This document shows positions 52,063 through 61,276 of a DNA stretch of 64,000 nucleotides, in pieces. A model generated the notes under the pieces. It saw only the letters and a list, made by a program, of their open reading frames with translations. It was not told the origin of the DNA and made no database searches. Origin of the DNA: Hungatella sp. (GTDB taxonomy: Bacteria; Bacillota; Clostridia; Lachnospirales; Lachnospiraceae). Each line of letters begins with the position of its first letter. The first letter of the stretch is position 1. Location: contig WASS01000029.1 in assembly GCA_009712635.1 (NCBI GenBank), positions 417,276 through 481,275 on the forward strand, given 5' to 3'. The translations under genes and the position numbers were made by a program.

Positions 52063-53469
52063 ATGGACGATGGCAATCCGCTTATACGCGTGATTATTTT
52101 TATTGCTTTTATCGTATTGGATGCAATTTTTTATGGATTTGGTGCAGCAATTCAGAATGTGAATACGACAGAATTGGAACATCAGATGGAAGAAGGCAGT
52201 GAGAAAGCTGCAAAACTGCTGCATATCGTTAACAGACCAACCAGATTTGTGAACACCATTCAGATCACCACAAACTTAATTGGTATGGTGACGGGAGCGT
52301 TTGTATTAGGACAGTTTAAGATCTGGCTGGAGGCAATCTTAAGCCGTGGGAGCGATGGCCCCAACCGGTGGATTTCTCTTTTCAGTCTTTTCCTTGTAGG
52401 TGCCTGCCTGATTATTCTGCTGATCAGCTTCGGTATTATTATTCCAAAGCGCTGTGCAGCTGAGAATCCGGAAAAGTGGGGATACCGTATGCTTCCCGCA
52501 GTAACTTTTATTATGATTCCCCTGATTCCCTTTGCGTGGGTTGCAAACCTGATTGCTTTCGTAGTTCTTAAAGTCATGGGCATTGATATGGCATCAGACA
52601 ATGAGAACGTAACCGAAGAGGACATTATGTCTATGGTAAATGAAGGGCATGAGCAGGGTGTATTAGAAGCCAGGGAAGCGGAGATGATCACCAATATCTT
52701 TGAACTCAATGACAAGGAAGCTGCGGATATCATGACTCACAGAAAGAATCTGGTTTCCTTAGACGGAGAGATGATGTTAAAGGAAGCGGTGACATTTATC
52801 CTGACAGAAGGGTATAATTCCCGGTATCCGGTCTATAAAAAAGATGTGGATGACATCATTGGTATTCTTCATATGAAGGATGCACTGATTGCCGCTGAAA
52901 TAGAAGAGAATGGCAGCCGGCAGCTCTGGGAGATTGAAGGACTTTTAAGAGAGGCTCATTTCATTCCCGAAACCAGGAATCTTGATACCCTGTTTAAAGA
53001 GATGCAGTCCAGAAAGATCCACATGGTAATTGTGGTTGATGAATATGGTCAGACTTCCGGTATTGTTACCATGGAAGACATTCTGGAAGAGATTGTAGGC
53101 AATATTCTTGACGAGTATGACATGGATGAAGAATTTATCGTACCATCGGATGACGGTACTTACGTTATGAATGGTATGACTACCCTGGAAGACGTGGAAC
53201 GGGCATTAGACATTGAATTTGATGAGGAGGATTATGACTCCTATGATACAATAAATGGTCTGCTTATTTCCAGACTGGATCGGATTCCCCAGGAAGGGGA
53301 AGAATCAGAAGTTTCCATTATGGGCTATAATTTTAAGATCCTTCAGGTGGAGAACAAGATGATTCAGACAGTCCGTGTCTGGAAGGAAGAGCCAGAGGTG
53401 CTTTCTGAGGAAGAAAAAACGGTCAGAAAAACGGAATCCGAGTTAAAAGACTCAGAAAAAGAATCATAA
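52063..53469 (+). CDS. CNNM/CorC-type membrane protein with CBS pair
   Basis: 468 residues. A CNNM transmembrane domain (four hydrophobic segments within residues 8-175, with FGIIIPKRCAAENPEK) is followed by two CBS motifs (DIMTHRKNLVSLDGEMMLKEAV and AHFIPETRNLDTLFKEMQSRKIHMVIVVDEYGQTSGIVTMEDILEEIVGNI) and a CorC/HlyC domain. The family exports magnesium or related ions; the older name is hemolysin-like. AAAGGAG lies 17 nt upstream of the ATG, longer than ideal. Terminator follows. Confidence 0.9.
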   Translation: MDDGNPLIRVIIFIAFIVLDAIFYGFGAAIQNVNTTELEHQMEEGSEKAAKLLHIVNRPTRFVNTIQITTNLIGMVTGAFVLGQFKIWLEAILSRGSDGPNRWISLFSLFLVGACLIILLISFGIIIPKRCAAENPEKWGYRMLPAVTFIMIPLIPFAWVANLIAFVVLKVMGIDMASDNENVTEEDIMSMVNEGHEQGVLEAREAEMITNIFELNDKEAADIMTHRKNLVSLDGEMMLKEAVTFILTEGYNSRYPVYKKDVDDIIGILHMKDALIAAEIEENGSRQLWEIEGLLREAHFIPETRNLDTLFKEMQSRKIHMVIVVDEYGQTSGIVTMEDILEEIVGNILDEYDMDEEFIVPSDDGTYVMNGMTTLEDVERALDIEFDEEDYDSYDTINGLLISRLDRIPQEGEESEVSIMGYNFKILQVENKMIQTVRVWKEEPEVLSEEEKTVRKTESELKDSEKES

Positions 53470-53471
53470 GC

Positions 53472-53536
53472 ACACAGCTGCCAGAACTTTCCTGCATCAG
53501 ACAGGAAGGATATGGCAGCTGTGTATTGTTTTTTTC
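53472..53536 (+). terminator. terminator of the CNNM/CBS gene
   Basis: ACACAGCTGCCA/TGGCAGCTGTGT with inner TTCCTG/CAGGAA and a run of seven T. Confidence 0.9.
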
Positions 53537-53565
53537 TTGCAAGATGAAATAAATAGTGATAGAAT
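53537..53565 (+). promoter_or_regulatory. yebC: promoter of yebC
   Basis: TTGCAA (53537-53542), 17 bp, TAGAAT (53560-53565). Confidence 0.65.
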
Positions 53566-53630
53566 AGAAAAGATGTTATTTTCTGATATAATGAGGACGA
53601 AATAGAGAAAGAAAAGGAGTGTTGGAAGCG

Positions 53631-54359
53631 ATGTCAGGACATTCAAAGTTCGCTAATATTAAGCACAAAAAAGAAAGAAACGATTCCGCAAAAGGTAAAA
53701 TTTTTACTGTAATCGGAAGAGAAATTGCAGTAGCGGTTAAAGAAGGCGGATCAGACCCTGCGAACAACAGTAGGCTCCGTGATGTAATAGCGAAAGCAAA
53801 AGCCAACAACATGCCCAATGACACCATTGACAGGGGCATTAAAAAAGCTGCCGGAGATGCCAATTCTGTTAACTATGAGACAATTACATACGAAGGATAC
53901 GGCCCCAATGGAGTGGCGATCATCGTTGATACTCTGACAGACAATAAAAACCGGACTGCTGCCAACGTAAAGAACGCATTTACAAAAGGCGGTGGGAATG
54001 TGGGAACTCCAGGCTGTGTATCTTTTATGTTTGACAAAAAGGGACAGATCATTATAGATAAAGAAGAATGTGATATGGATGCAGATGAGCTTATGATGAT
54101 TGCTCTGGATGCAGGCGCAGAAGATTTCTCAGAAGAAGAGGACAGCTACGAAGTACTGATTGCGCCAGAAGAGTTCAGCGCAGTACGCGAAGCATTGGAA
54201 GCAGCAAAAATCCCCATGATTCAGGCTGAAGTTACCATGATTCCACAGACATGGGTGGAGCTGACTGATGAGGATTCTTTAAAGAAGATGAACCGGATTC
54301 TGGATCTGTTAGATGCAGAAGATGATGTACAGGCGACCTATCATAACTGGGACGAATAA
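53631..54359 (+). CDS. yebC: YebC/PmpR family translation/transcription factor
   Basis: 242 residues, full length, starting [23 protein letters not shown], with [37 protein letters not shown] and [14 protein letters not shown]. Members act on gene expression; some relieve ribosome stalling at polyproline. ATG 53631 is the family start (AAGGAG 12 nt upstream); a GTG at 53619 is in frame. Terminator follows. Confidence 0.96.
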   Translation: MSGHSKFANIKHKKERNDSAKGKIFTVIGREIAVAVKEGGSDPANNSRLRDVIAKAKANNMPNDTIDRGIKKAAGDANSVNYETITYEGYGPNGVAIIVDTLTDNKNRTAANVKNAFTKGGGNVGTPGCVSFMFDKKGQIIIDKEECDMDADELMMIALDAGAEDFSEEEDSYEVLIAPEEFSAVREALEAAKIPMIQAEVTMIPQTWVELTDEDSLKKMNRILDLLDAEDDVQATYHNWDE

Positions 54360-54369
54360 AATTAAAACG

Positions 54370-54399
54370 GGCATGCACGGAATAAGTGCATGCCTTTTT
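54370..54399. terminator. terminator of yebC
   Basis: GGCATGCAC/GTGCATGCC followed by TTTTTATT. Confidence 0.88.
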
Positions 54400-54411
54400 A
54401 TTATAGACACC

Positions 54412-55191
54412 TTACACAATCTCAGTTAAGTTTCTAACCGACTTCTGAATATCTGCCACCAGTTCATGAATTCGCTCGTAGACCTCACCAGAGCTTTTGG
54501 AGATTTCCCCGAATTCTCTTGCTACTACAGCAAAGCCAACCCCTGCCTCACCGGCTCTGGCCGCTTCAATGGAGGCGTTAATGGAAAGAATATTTTCCAT
54601 GGAAGCCACCTTCTGCAGGTCATGGGTTTTTGCTGTTACTTCATTCAATGAGATTTTGATGCTGTCAATTTCTTTATCCAGTACGCTGTCTCTTTTGCCG
54701 GAGATTGCCTGTATGTATTCCATATTAACCAGCTGGTTCACTATGCTGCCAAGCATCTGTGCAGCTGCCTTGATGGTGGCTTCCGATCGTACCGGTACTT
54801 TTCTCAGTGCACGGATATATTCCTCTTCGTTAATTCCCAGCTCTCTGGCAATGGTACGAAACTTTTCTTCATCTGGCTGAGAGGGCAAAACCTGTCCTCC
54901 GATGATTGCTCCCACCTTTTCGCCTTTCACAACGATGTCAGAGGAAAAATCCATAAGCCCCGCATGGCAGAAATAAGCTCCGATTCCTTCTTTGTCACAG
55001 GCTTCACACCGTTTTAAACCTTCTTCACTGTTTCTTGTGTATTTCATGCAAAACTCAGTGAAATTGCTTCCTTTTGTAATATAATTACCCTCTGCATCCA
55101 CCGCGATTGCTGCTAACCCTGTCGCTTCCGAAAACTGGTCCTGAATCGACTGCAATGCCTTTAAATCAATAAACTTTTTAATATCGATCAT
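54412..55191 (-). CDS. soluble chemoreceptor-like protein: PocR ligand-binding domain plus truncated MCP signalling tip
   Basis: 259 residues, no membrane segment. The PocR domain (residues about 5-165) has a Cys/His set in EFCMKYTRNSEEGLKRCEACDKEGIGAYFCHAGLMDFSSDI and GEKVGAIIGGQVLPS. The C-terminal part is a shortened MCP hairpin tip with NILSINASIEAARAGEAGVGFAVVAREF. The usual long coiled coil and C-terminal bundle are missing; only about 20 residues follow IS.SSGE. It could signal to CheA/CheW from the cytoplasm. GAGGGG lies 10 nt before ATG 55191; ATG 55200 is an alternative. Confidence 0.85.
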   Translation of the reverse strand: MIDIKKFIDLKALQSIQDQFSEATGLAAIAVDAEGNYITKGSNFTEFCMKYTRNSEEGLKRCEACDKEGIGAYFCHAGLMDFSSDIVVKGEKVGAIIGGQVLPSQPDEEKFRTIARELGINEEEYIRALRKVPVRSEATIKAAAQMLGSIVNQLVNMEYIQAISGKRDSVLDKEIDSIKISLNEVTAKTHDLQKVASMENILSINASIEAARAGEAGVGFAVVAREFGEISKSSGEVYERIHELVADIQKSVRNLTEIV

Positions 55192-55240
55192 AGTATGCAT
55201 GCCCCTCTCTTGTAATTAGCGGTACCTTTTTATCATTCTT

Positions 55241-55269
55241 ATTATATAATAATGGTAGGATAAATACAA
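55241..55269 (-). promoter_or_regulatory. promoter of the PocR-chemoreceptor gene
   Basis: Minus strand TTGTAT (55264-55269), 17 bp, TATAAT (55241-55246). Confidence 0.7.
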
Positions 55270-55303
55270 GCAAGGAAGTAAGCAGTAATATCTGCGAAAT
55301 CCA

Positions 55304-55332
55304 TTGAAGCTTGATGATTATTGTGCTACAAT
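55304..55332 (+). promoter_or_regulatory. promoter of the GNAT gene at 55368
   Basis: TTGAAG (55304-55309), 17 bp, TACAAT (55327-55332). Confidence 0.65.
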
Positions 55333-55367
55333 CACCGTGAAAAAGATTAAAAAAGAGGCTCAGGATT

Positions 55368-56003
55368 ATGGAAAGTGACCGATTGTACCGGGTGCAAAAA
55401 AAGGATATTGAGAAATTAAAGCAACTGCTGACAGAGTGTTTTGAGGGGGACCCACTTTATTGCAATCTGATCCCGGACACAGATACAAGGAAACGTCTTC
55501 TCCCCGAACTGTTTGAATGTGATATGGAAGAATTTTTTGAGACTTGTGAAATTTATGCGGACAGTCCGGATATTAATGGAATTATGGTTGTGGATGATGA
55601 ATCGGAAGTTTACAATCCTGTTCATTATTATCTGGCAGAAGCAGCAGCGACTTTGAAAACGGATAGTTATCTGATCAAGGAAGACAGGTCGCTAAAGACA
55701 TTCTGGAATTTTTTTCAGGGAAGGGATTATTTGAATTCCAGATGGACTGACCAGCTTCATCAGGAAGAACGGCTTCACATCATCTATCTGGCAGTGAGAC
55801 CCAGTATGCAGCATCACGGGATTTCTGCCTGCCTTCTAAAAGAAGCCATACAATTTGCAGACAGAAATCATCTTATGATATCACTGGAAACCCACAAACA
55901 CAGCAATGTAAGCTTTTATGAACATTTTGGTTTCAGACTTTTCGGCGTGGTAGAAAAGCATTTTGAGTTAAAACAGTACTGTATGATAAGAGAAATGCAC
56001 TAG
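55368..56003 (+). CDS. GNAT family N-acetyltransferase
   Basis: 211 residues. GNAT motif A is in IIYLAVRPSMQHHGISACLLKEAIQFADRN and motif B in ISLETHKHSNVSFYEHFGFRLFGV. The usual R/Q-x-x-G-x-G/A loop reads QHHGIS. The first 140 residues are a family-specific N-terminal part. Substrate unknown. It ends 3 bp from the convergent tandem-GNAT gene, with no room for a separate terminator. Confidence 0.85.
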   Translation: MESDRLYRVQKKDIEKLKQLLTECFEGDPLYCNLIPDTDTRKRLLPELFECDMEEFFETCEIYADSPDINGIMVVDDESEVYNPVHYYLAEAAATLKTDSYLIKEDRSLKTFWNFFQGRDYLNSRWTDQLHQEERLHIIYLAVRPSMQHHGISACLLKEAIQFADRNHLMISLETHKHSNVSFYEHFGFRLFGVVEKHFELKQYCMIREMH

Positions 56004-56006
56004 AGC

Positions 56007-56771
56007 TTAGTATAAATAGTAGGACAGGCTTTCCCGGATCTTAAAGCCGGCCTTCTTATACAGAGCCACGGCTGGAAGATTGTCGCCGGAGACCTGTAAA
56101 TAGATGTTTTTCGTTCTTTGATCTGCGGGAAGAGAAGTATAAGTCTTTAGAAATAAACCCAGGCAGGCAGTTCCAAGACCCTGCCCCCGCAGTGGTCTGG
56201 ATATTTCAAACCCATATAAATAAGCGCTTTTTTCCTGAATATCAAGACTGCACATCCCGACTGTTTCTTTATCCTTAAAAAACTCATAGCAGATTTGATC
56301 ATCGGAATTTTTATGGGATGAGATGGTTAAATTATTCCTATCTTCATTTTCTTCCTCCAAACCGGATTTCGCTGAAACAGGAATGGAACGTTCCATAAAA
56401 TGTTCCGTGTAGCAGAAAGAAGCCTCCATAGCCTGTAATGTTTTTATCCCATCCCTGCAGTTTTCGTAAACTGGGAATAAAAAATCGCAGTCAGGATAAT
56501 CATTTGCCAGCTCTTTTAAAAGAACTGTAAAATGTCCTTTCTGCCTTTCACCAGGAAGGGTACAGCCGTAGCATTCCATGGTGTCAGAATCAGTAAAAAA
56601 AACGATAAGAGCGGATAAGAGGCGTTCATTTTCATATAATAAACAGCAGATGCACTCTTCCTCCAAAGGAAATGAGAAAGAGATATGATCGTATTCATTG
56701 CAGGTTTCTTGTAAAAGACGGAGGTCTTTTGTCAAACGGGCATCTGGTGCATTGGTTCGGATAAGATTCAT
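56007..56771 (-). CDS. tandem-GNAT-like acetyltransferase
   Basis: 254 residues. Two GNAT-like halves: the first (residues 1-140) is degenerate (LLYENERLLSALIVFFTDSDTMECYGCTLPGERQKGHFTVLL), while the second (150-254) has the clear loop FEISRPLRGQGLGTACLGLFLK and VSGDNLPAVALYKKAGFKIRESLSYYL. ATG 56771 is chosen (CAGGAG 8 nt upstream) over an upstream frame. Substrate unknown. Confidence 0.83.
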   Translation of the reverse strand: MNLIRTNAPDARLTKDLRLLQETCNEYDHISFSFPLEEECICCLLYENERLLSALIVFFTDSDTMECYGCTLPGERQKGHFTVLLKELANDYPDCDFLFPVYENCRDGIKTLQAMEASFCYTEHFMERSIPVSAKSGLEEENEDRNNLTISSHKNSDDQICYEFFKDKETVGMCSLDIQEKSAYLYGFEISRPLRGQGLGTACLGLFLKTYTSLPADQRTKNIYLQVSGDNLPAVALYKKAGFKIRESLSYYLY

Positions 56772-56851
56772 GGTTTTACTCCTGGTTTGTTTTCGTATAG
56801 TATAATACAATAAAATAGTAAAATTCAATCAAATATTTTCCATATTGCTGA

Positions 56852-56880
56852 TTGTCTCTTTGAAATATGGGTGATAGAAT
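56852..56880 (+). promoter_or_regulatory. pepF: promoter of pepF
   Basis: TTGTCT (56852-56857), 17 bp, TAGAAT (56875-56880). Confidence 0.55.
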
Positions 56881-56911
56881 AAACACATGTAAAGCAGTTG
56901 GAGGGATCAAA

Positions 56912-58696
56912 TTGAAAAAGAGAGAAGAAATACCAGTTTGCGACACCTGGAACCTGGCGGATATACTGCCGTCTGAGGAGGCCTGGGAGGATTTATTCCA
57001 CGAAACAGAACGCTCGCTTTCAGGTTATAAAAATTTTGAAGGACATCTGGCCCAGTCTGGCGAGATGCTTTTTTCCTGTCTCAAATTTGATGAAGAGGTG
57101 TCATTAAAGATTGAGACTTTGTTCGTATATGGAAAACAAAAATCTGACGAAGACACGGGGAATGCCAGATACCAGGGACTGTCATCAAAAGCCAGGGCAT
57201 TGTCCTATCAGGCTGCTGGTTTATCATCCTATATTGTACCCGAGATCTTAACCATATCGGAAGAGCTGTTAAAGGAATACCGGGAAGCAGTTCCTGAGCT
57301 GAACCGCTATAACCGCACGTTTGAAGTTATATTAAAAAAGAAAGCACACACACTTCCGGCAGCCATGGAAGCGCTGCTTGCCGGTTCTTTGGAAGCAACC
57401 TCCGGTTCCGCGGAAATTTTCAATATGTTTAATAATGCAGATGTAAAATTCCCTGAAATTAAGGACGAGAACGGAAACACTGTAAAAATCAGTCATGGCA
57501 ATTACGTTGCCCTTATGGAAAAACAGGACAGAGAAGTTCGAAAATCCGCATTTTATGGTCTTTATGGAGTATACAAGCAGTTTGGAAATACTCTGGCAGC
57601 TACCTTTTCTTCTAATGTGAAAAAGTCTGCATTTTACGCAACAGCAAGAAATTACCCCTCTGCCAGAGCCCATTCCCTGGCAGAAAATGAAGTTTCAGAA
57701 GCGGTTTATGATAATCTCATCAAGGCTGTCCGGGACGGGCTTCCATACCTTCATGAGTATGTGGCATTGAGAAAAAAGGCACTGGGAGTGGACACACTTC
57801 ATATGTATGATCTCTATGTGCCCATGGTATCCAGAGAAGAACGGACCATATCCTTTGAAGAGGCAAAGAATATGGTGCTTGAAGGGTTAAAGCCTTTGGG
57901 AGATCATTATCTGTCTCTGTTAAAAGAAGGTTTCGATCACCGGTGGATCGATGTGTATGAGAACGAAGGGAAACGAAGCGGCGCTTATTCCTGGGGAGTA
58001 TATGGAGTTCACCCCTATGTACTTTTGAATTTTAATGGAACCCTTGACAGTGTCTTTACCCTGGCTCACGAGATGGGGCATGCGCTCCACAGCTGGTTTT
58101 CCGATAAAAACCAGACTTATGTAGATGCAGGTTATAAGATTTTTGTTGCTGAGGTGGCCAGTACCTGCAATGAGGCCCTCTTAATCAGACATCTTCTTGA
58201 GATTACAGAGGATAAAAAGGAACGCGCATATCTGTTAAATCATTTTATGGACAGTTTCCGCGGTACCTTATACCGGCAGGCGATGTTTGCGGAATTTGAA
58301 GACAAGGCCCACCGCCTTGCAGCACAGGGAGAGATTTTGACAGCAGAGACGCTGTGCCAGATGTATCATCAGCTAAATGCAGATTATTTTGGCCCTGAGA
58401 TGGTGATAGATCCTGAAATCGACTTCGAATGGTCCAGGATCCCCCATTTTTATACACCGTTTTACGTTTACCAGTATGCTACCGGATTTTCCGCTGCAGT
58501 GGCAATCAGCAGCCGGATTTTAGCAGGAGATGAGACCGTTATTAAGGGGTATTACGAATTTTTAAGCGGAGGAAGTTCCATGCCTCCTGTTGAGCTTTTA
58601 AAGCTGTGCGGCGTTGACATGTCCACAGCAGAGCCGGTGAAAGATGCCCTTTTGGTATTTTCAGGCCTTTTGGAAGAGATTAGAAGGCTTATATAA
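56912..58696 (+). CDS. pepF: oligoendopeptidase F
   Basis: 594 residues, M3 family. The zinc site is LAHEMGHALHSWF (His386, Glu387, His390), with the third ligand Glu in FVAEVASTCNE. The N-terminal helical domain and the ending SGGSSMPPVELLKLCGVDM are as in PepF. It degrades 7-17-residue peptides in the cytoplasm. TTG at 56912 with GGAGGGATCAAA upstream is chosen; an ATG at 56867 in the same frame lies within the promoter. Confidence 0.94.
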   Translation: MKKREEIPVCDTWNLADILPSEEAWEDLFHETERSLSGYKNFEGHLAQSGEMLFSCLKFDEEVSLKIETLFVYGKQKSDEDTGNARYQGLSSKARALSYQAAGLSSYIVPEILTISEELLKEYREAVPELNRYNRTFEVILKKKAHTLPAAMEALLAGSLEATSGSAEIFNMFNNADVKFPEIKDENGNTVKISHGNYVALMEKQDREVRKSAFYGLYGVYKQFGNTLAATFSSNVKKSAFYATARNYPSARAHSLAENEVSEAVYDNLIKAVRDGLPYLHEYVALRKKALGVDTLHMYDLYVPMVSREERTISFEEAKNMVLEGLKPLGDHYLSLLKEGFDHRWIDVYENEGKRSGAYSWGVYGVHPYVLLNFNGTLDSVFTLAHEMGHALHSWFSDKNQTYVDAGYKIFVAEVASTCNEALLIRHLLEITEDKKERAYLLNHFMDSFRGTLYRQAMFAEFEDKAHRLAAQGEILTAETLCQMYHQLNADYFGPEMVIDPEIDFEWSRIPHFYTPFYVYQYATGFSAAVAISSRILAGDETVIKGYYEFLSGGSSMPPVELLKLCGVDMSTAEPVKDALLVFSGLLEEIRRLI

Positions 58697-58731
58697 AACT
58701 GATTTCCAGATAGAGGAGAGGGGGAGCAGGT

Positions 58732-59505
58732 ATGAATCTGTATCAGATGATATTTAAGAGAAGATCCATTAAAAAATATAAGAAAGAACCGGTTCCGGAG
58801 CAATTAAAAAGGGATATTCTTTATTTTGGGGATTGTGTTTCAAGGTTATACGGCGATATTCAGGTGAAGATGGAGATATGCGACAGTACGGAGGATGAAC
58901 TTCCGTCGAAAGGTTTATGGAAGGTAGATGCTCCTTATTATCTGATCCTTTATTCGGAGGAGAAGGAAGGATATCTTGTCAATGCCGGCTACGTGGCAGA
59001 ACCTGTTTTATTATATATGACTGGAAAAGGTCTTGGTACCTGTTATCTTGCCAATGCAAAGAGCTCAAAACCGGCACCGGCTGGTTTTAAACAGGTCATA
59101 ACCATTGCCTTCGGATATCCAAGGACACTACTTTACCGTGATCCGGCAACTGCCAGGCGCATGCCTCTTAAGGAGCTGTGTGTGTTTAAGGAAGAAGCAG
59201 GAGAGTCCGTAAAAAATATATTAAAAGCAGTACGGCTTTCTCCATCAATTATGAATACCCAGCCATGGAGGTTTATTGTTTATCACGATAAAATATATGT
59301 ATTTTCCTGCAGGGAGTTTTTACCCTACCCGTATCTGATCTCACTTCGGGAGATCAGTGTGGGGATCATGCTTTCCCATCTGACCATTGCAGCGGAAGAG
59401 ATGTGGATCAATGTCAGCCTGGAAGCGGATAAGGCCATGGAAAAGAAATCATACAAAAGCGGCGCGTACGTAGCCACTGCATATTTGAAGGAATACAAAC
59501 TATAA
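58732..59505 (+). CDS. nitroreductase family protein (TM nitroreductase-like)
   Basis: 257 residues. The N-terminus MNLYQMIFKRRSIKKYKKEPV carries the RRSxRxY-type FMN site. A second nitroreductase-like half follows (AVRLSPSIMNTQPWRFIVYHDKIYVF ... EISVGIMLSHLTIAAEEM), as in the two-lobed TM1586-type proteins. FMN oxidoreductase of unknown substrate. GAGGAGAGGGGGAG before the ATG; 35 bp after pepF, possibly co-transcribed. Confidence 0.85.
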   Translation: MNLYQMIFKRRSIKKYKKEPVPEQLKRDILYFGDCVSRLYGDIQVKMEICDSTEDELPSKGLWKVDAPYYLILYSEEKEGYLVNAGYVAEPVLLYMTGKGLGTCYLANAKSSKPAPAGFKQVITIAFGYPRTLLYRDPATARRMPLKELCVFKEEAGESVKNILKAVRLSPSIMNTQPWRFIVYHDKIYVFSCREFLPYPYLISLREISVGIMLSHLTIAAEEMWINVSLEADKAMEKKSYKSGAYVATAYLKEYKL

Positions 59506-59524
59506 GTAAGCTTCATGACAGTGG

Positions 59525-59560
59525 AAAGAGAAGATGTGTAATAAAAATCTTCTCTTTTTT
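59525..59560 (+). terminator. terminator after the nitroreductase gene
   Basis: AAAGAGAAGAT/ATCTTCTCTTT followed by T-run. Confidence 0.85.
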
Positions 59561-59639
59561 CACATTTAGACTTTCTTCAGATGGCAGAAGATGATAGAAT
59601 GACACTGTTTGGCTACAATGGAGAAGTGAGGATAAATTC

Positions 59640-60296
59640 ATGAAGCGGGAAATTGATATAAAAGAAATTTCAGATGGAAAATTGTATGACTTAAATGATA
59701 TGGTAAAAGCGGGCTGCAAAGACTGCGAAGGCTGCTCTGCCTGCTGTAAGGGGATGGGCAATTCCATTGTGCTGGACCCTCTTGATGTATTCCGGCTGAC
59801 AAAAGGGCTTGACTGTACCTTTGAAGCGCTCCTTCAGAATCAGGCGGAGTTAAATGTTGTGGATGGAATTGTCCTTCCCAGTATCCGGATGGGAGAAGAG
59901 GGAGAGGCATGCGGATTTCTCGATCCTCAGGGCCGGTGCAGCATTCATTCGTTCCGCCCCGGGATCTGCCGTCTGTTTCCTCTTGGGAGAATTTATACAG
60001 AGGTAGGGATCCGGTATTTTCTACAGATTTATGAATGTGCAAAGAAGAACAGAACCAAGGTGAAGGTACGCAGCTTTATGGATAATCCGGATGGGAAGCG
60101 ATACGATAAATTTATTGCGGATTGGCACGATTTATTAAAGAAAGCTGAAAATGAGATGGAAAAGCGGAATGATCCAAATTTTACCAGGGAGCTGAGCATG
60201 AATGTTCTGAAAATGTTCTATTTAACCCCTTATGAGAAAGATCAGGATTTTTATGATCAGTTTGGTAAAAGGCTTGAAGCCATAACTTTCTTATGA
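59640..60296 (+). CDS. YkgJ family cysteine-cluster protein
   Basis: 218 residues. The cysteine clusters CKDCEGCSACCKGMG (residues 26-40) and CGFLDPQGRCSIHSFRPGICRLFPLG (near 91-117) match the YkgJ/CxxCxxCC zinc- or iron-sulfur-binding family. Function unknown. GTGAGGATAA precedes the ATG. It lies 53 bp before pyrF and may be co-transcribed with the pyr genes. Confidence 0.9.
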   Translation: MKREIDIKEISDGKLYDLNDMVKAGCKDCEGCSACCKGMGNSIVLDPLDVFRLTKGLDCTFEALLQNQAELNVVDGIVLPSIRMGEEGEACGFLDPQGRCSIHSFRPGICRLFPLGRIYTEVGIRYFLQIYECAKKNRTKVKVRSFMDNPDGKRYDKFIADWHDLLKKAENEMEKRNDPNFTRELSMNVLKMFYLTPYEKDQDFYDQFGKRLEAITFL

Positions 60297-60349
60297 TAGA
60301 ATTGGTAAGATAAAGAAAAAACAGGGCAAAGAGAACCGAGGAGGAAAAC

Positions 60350-61267
60350 ATGATCAGGCAATTAATTGACAGAATTCAAAAAACAAACGCACCGGTTTGT
60401 GTGGGACTTGATCCAATGCTAAGTTATATTCCCGATCACGTAACAAAGAAGGCATATCATGAATTGGGTGAGACATTAGAGGGTGCTGCAGAAGCGATCT
60501 GGCAGTTCAATAAAGAAATTGTGGATCATGTTTATGATCTGATTCCCTCCGTAAAACCCCAGCTTGCCATGTATGAGCAGTTTGGAGTGGAAGGCTTAAA
60601 GGTATACGACAGAACAGTGAAATACTGTCAGGAGAAGGGACTCATTGTCATAGCTGATGGAAAAAGAGGAGATATTGGTTCTACATCTGCAGCCTATGCT
60701 ATGGCTCATATCGGTAAAGTACAGGTTGGTTCTAAACGTATTCCGGCGTTTCACACAGAATTTCTTACAGTCAACCCCTATCTTGGAACAGACGGTATCG
60801 CTCCCTTTGTTGATGTATGCAAAGAAGAGGACAAAGGTCTGTTTGTACTGGTTAAAACCTCCAACCCTTCCAGCGGAGAATTTCAGGACCGCCTGATAGA
60901 CGGCGCACCTCTTTATGAACACGTAGCGAAGAAAGTGGTGGAATGGGGCGCAGACTGTATGGATGGAACCTACAGCAACGTGGGTGCAGTGGTAGGAGCC
61001 ACATATCCGGAGATGAGCGCTGTATTAAGAAAACTGATGCCAAACACATATTTTCTTGTACCTGGCTATGGAGCACAGGGAGGAACTGCTGAGGATTTAA
61101 AACCTTGTTTTAATGAAGATGGTCTTGGGGCAATCGTGAATTCTTCAAGGGGTATTATCGCCGCCTATAAACAGGATGCATATAAGAAATTCGGTCCTGA
61201 GCATTTTGGAGAAGCTTCCAGGCAGGCCGTGATTGATATGGTTTCTGATATTAACCGGGTGTTATAG
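60350..61267 (+). CDS. pyrF: orotidine 5'-phosphate decarboxylase
   Basis: 305 residues, the longer type-2 form. CVGLDPMLSYIP at the N-terminus, the catalytic Lys/Asp motif IADGKRGDIGSTSAAYA, and the phosphate site VPGYGAQGGTAEDL. It makes UMP. AACCGAGGAGGAAAAC precedes the ATG. First of pyrF-pyrK-pyrD-pyrE; no PyrR attenuator is visible in the short upstream gap. Confidence 0.96.
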   Translation: MIRQLIDRIQKTNAPVCVGLDPMLSYIPDHVTKKAYHELGETLEGAAEAIWQFNKEIVDHVYDLIPSVKPQLAMYEQFGVEGLKVYDRTVKYCQEKGLIVIADGKRGDIGSTSAAYAMAHIGKVQVGSKRIPAFHTEFLTVNPYLGTDGIAPFVDVCKEEDKGLFVLVKTSNPSSGEFQDRLIDGAPLYEHVAKKVVEWGADCMDGTYSNVGAVVGATYPEMSAVLRKLMPNTYFLVPGYGAQGGTAEDLKPCFNEDGLGAIVNSSRGIIAAYKQDAYKKFGPEHFGEASRQAVIDMVSDINRVL

Positions 61268-61276
61268 GGGGAAATC

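Noticed and set aside
60297-60349. PyrR-type attenuator before pyrF
   Set aside because: The gap is only 53 bp and shows no conserved PyrR-binding loop or terminator hairpin.
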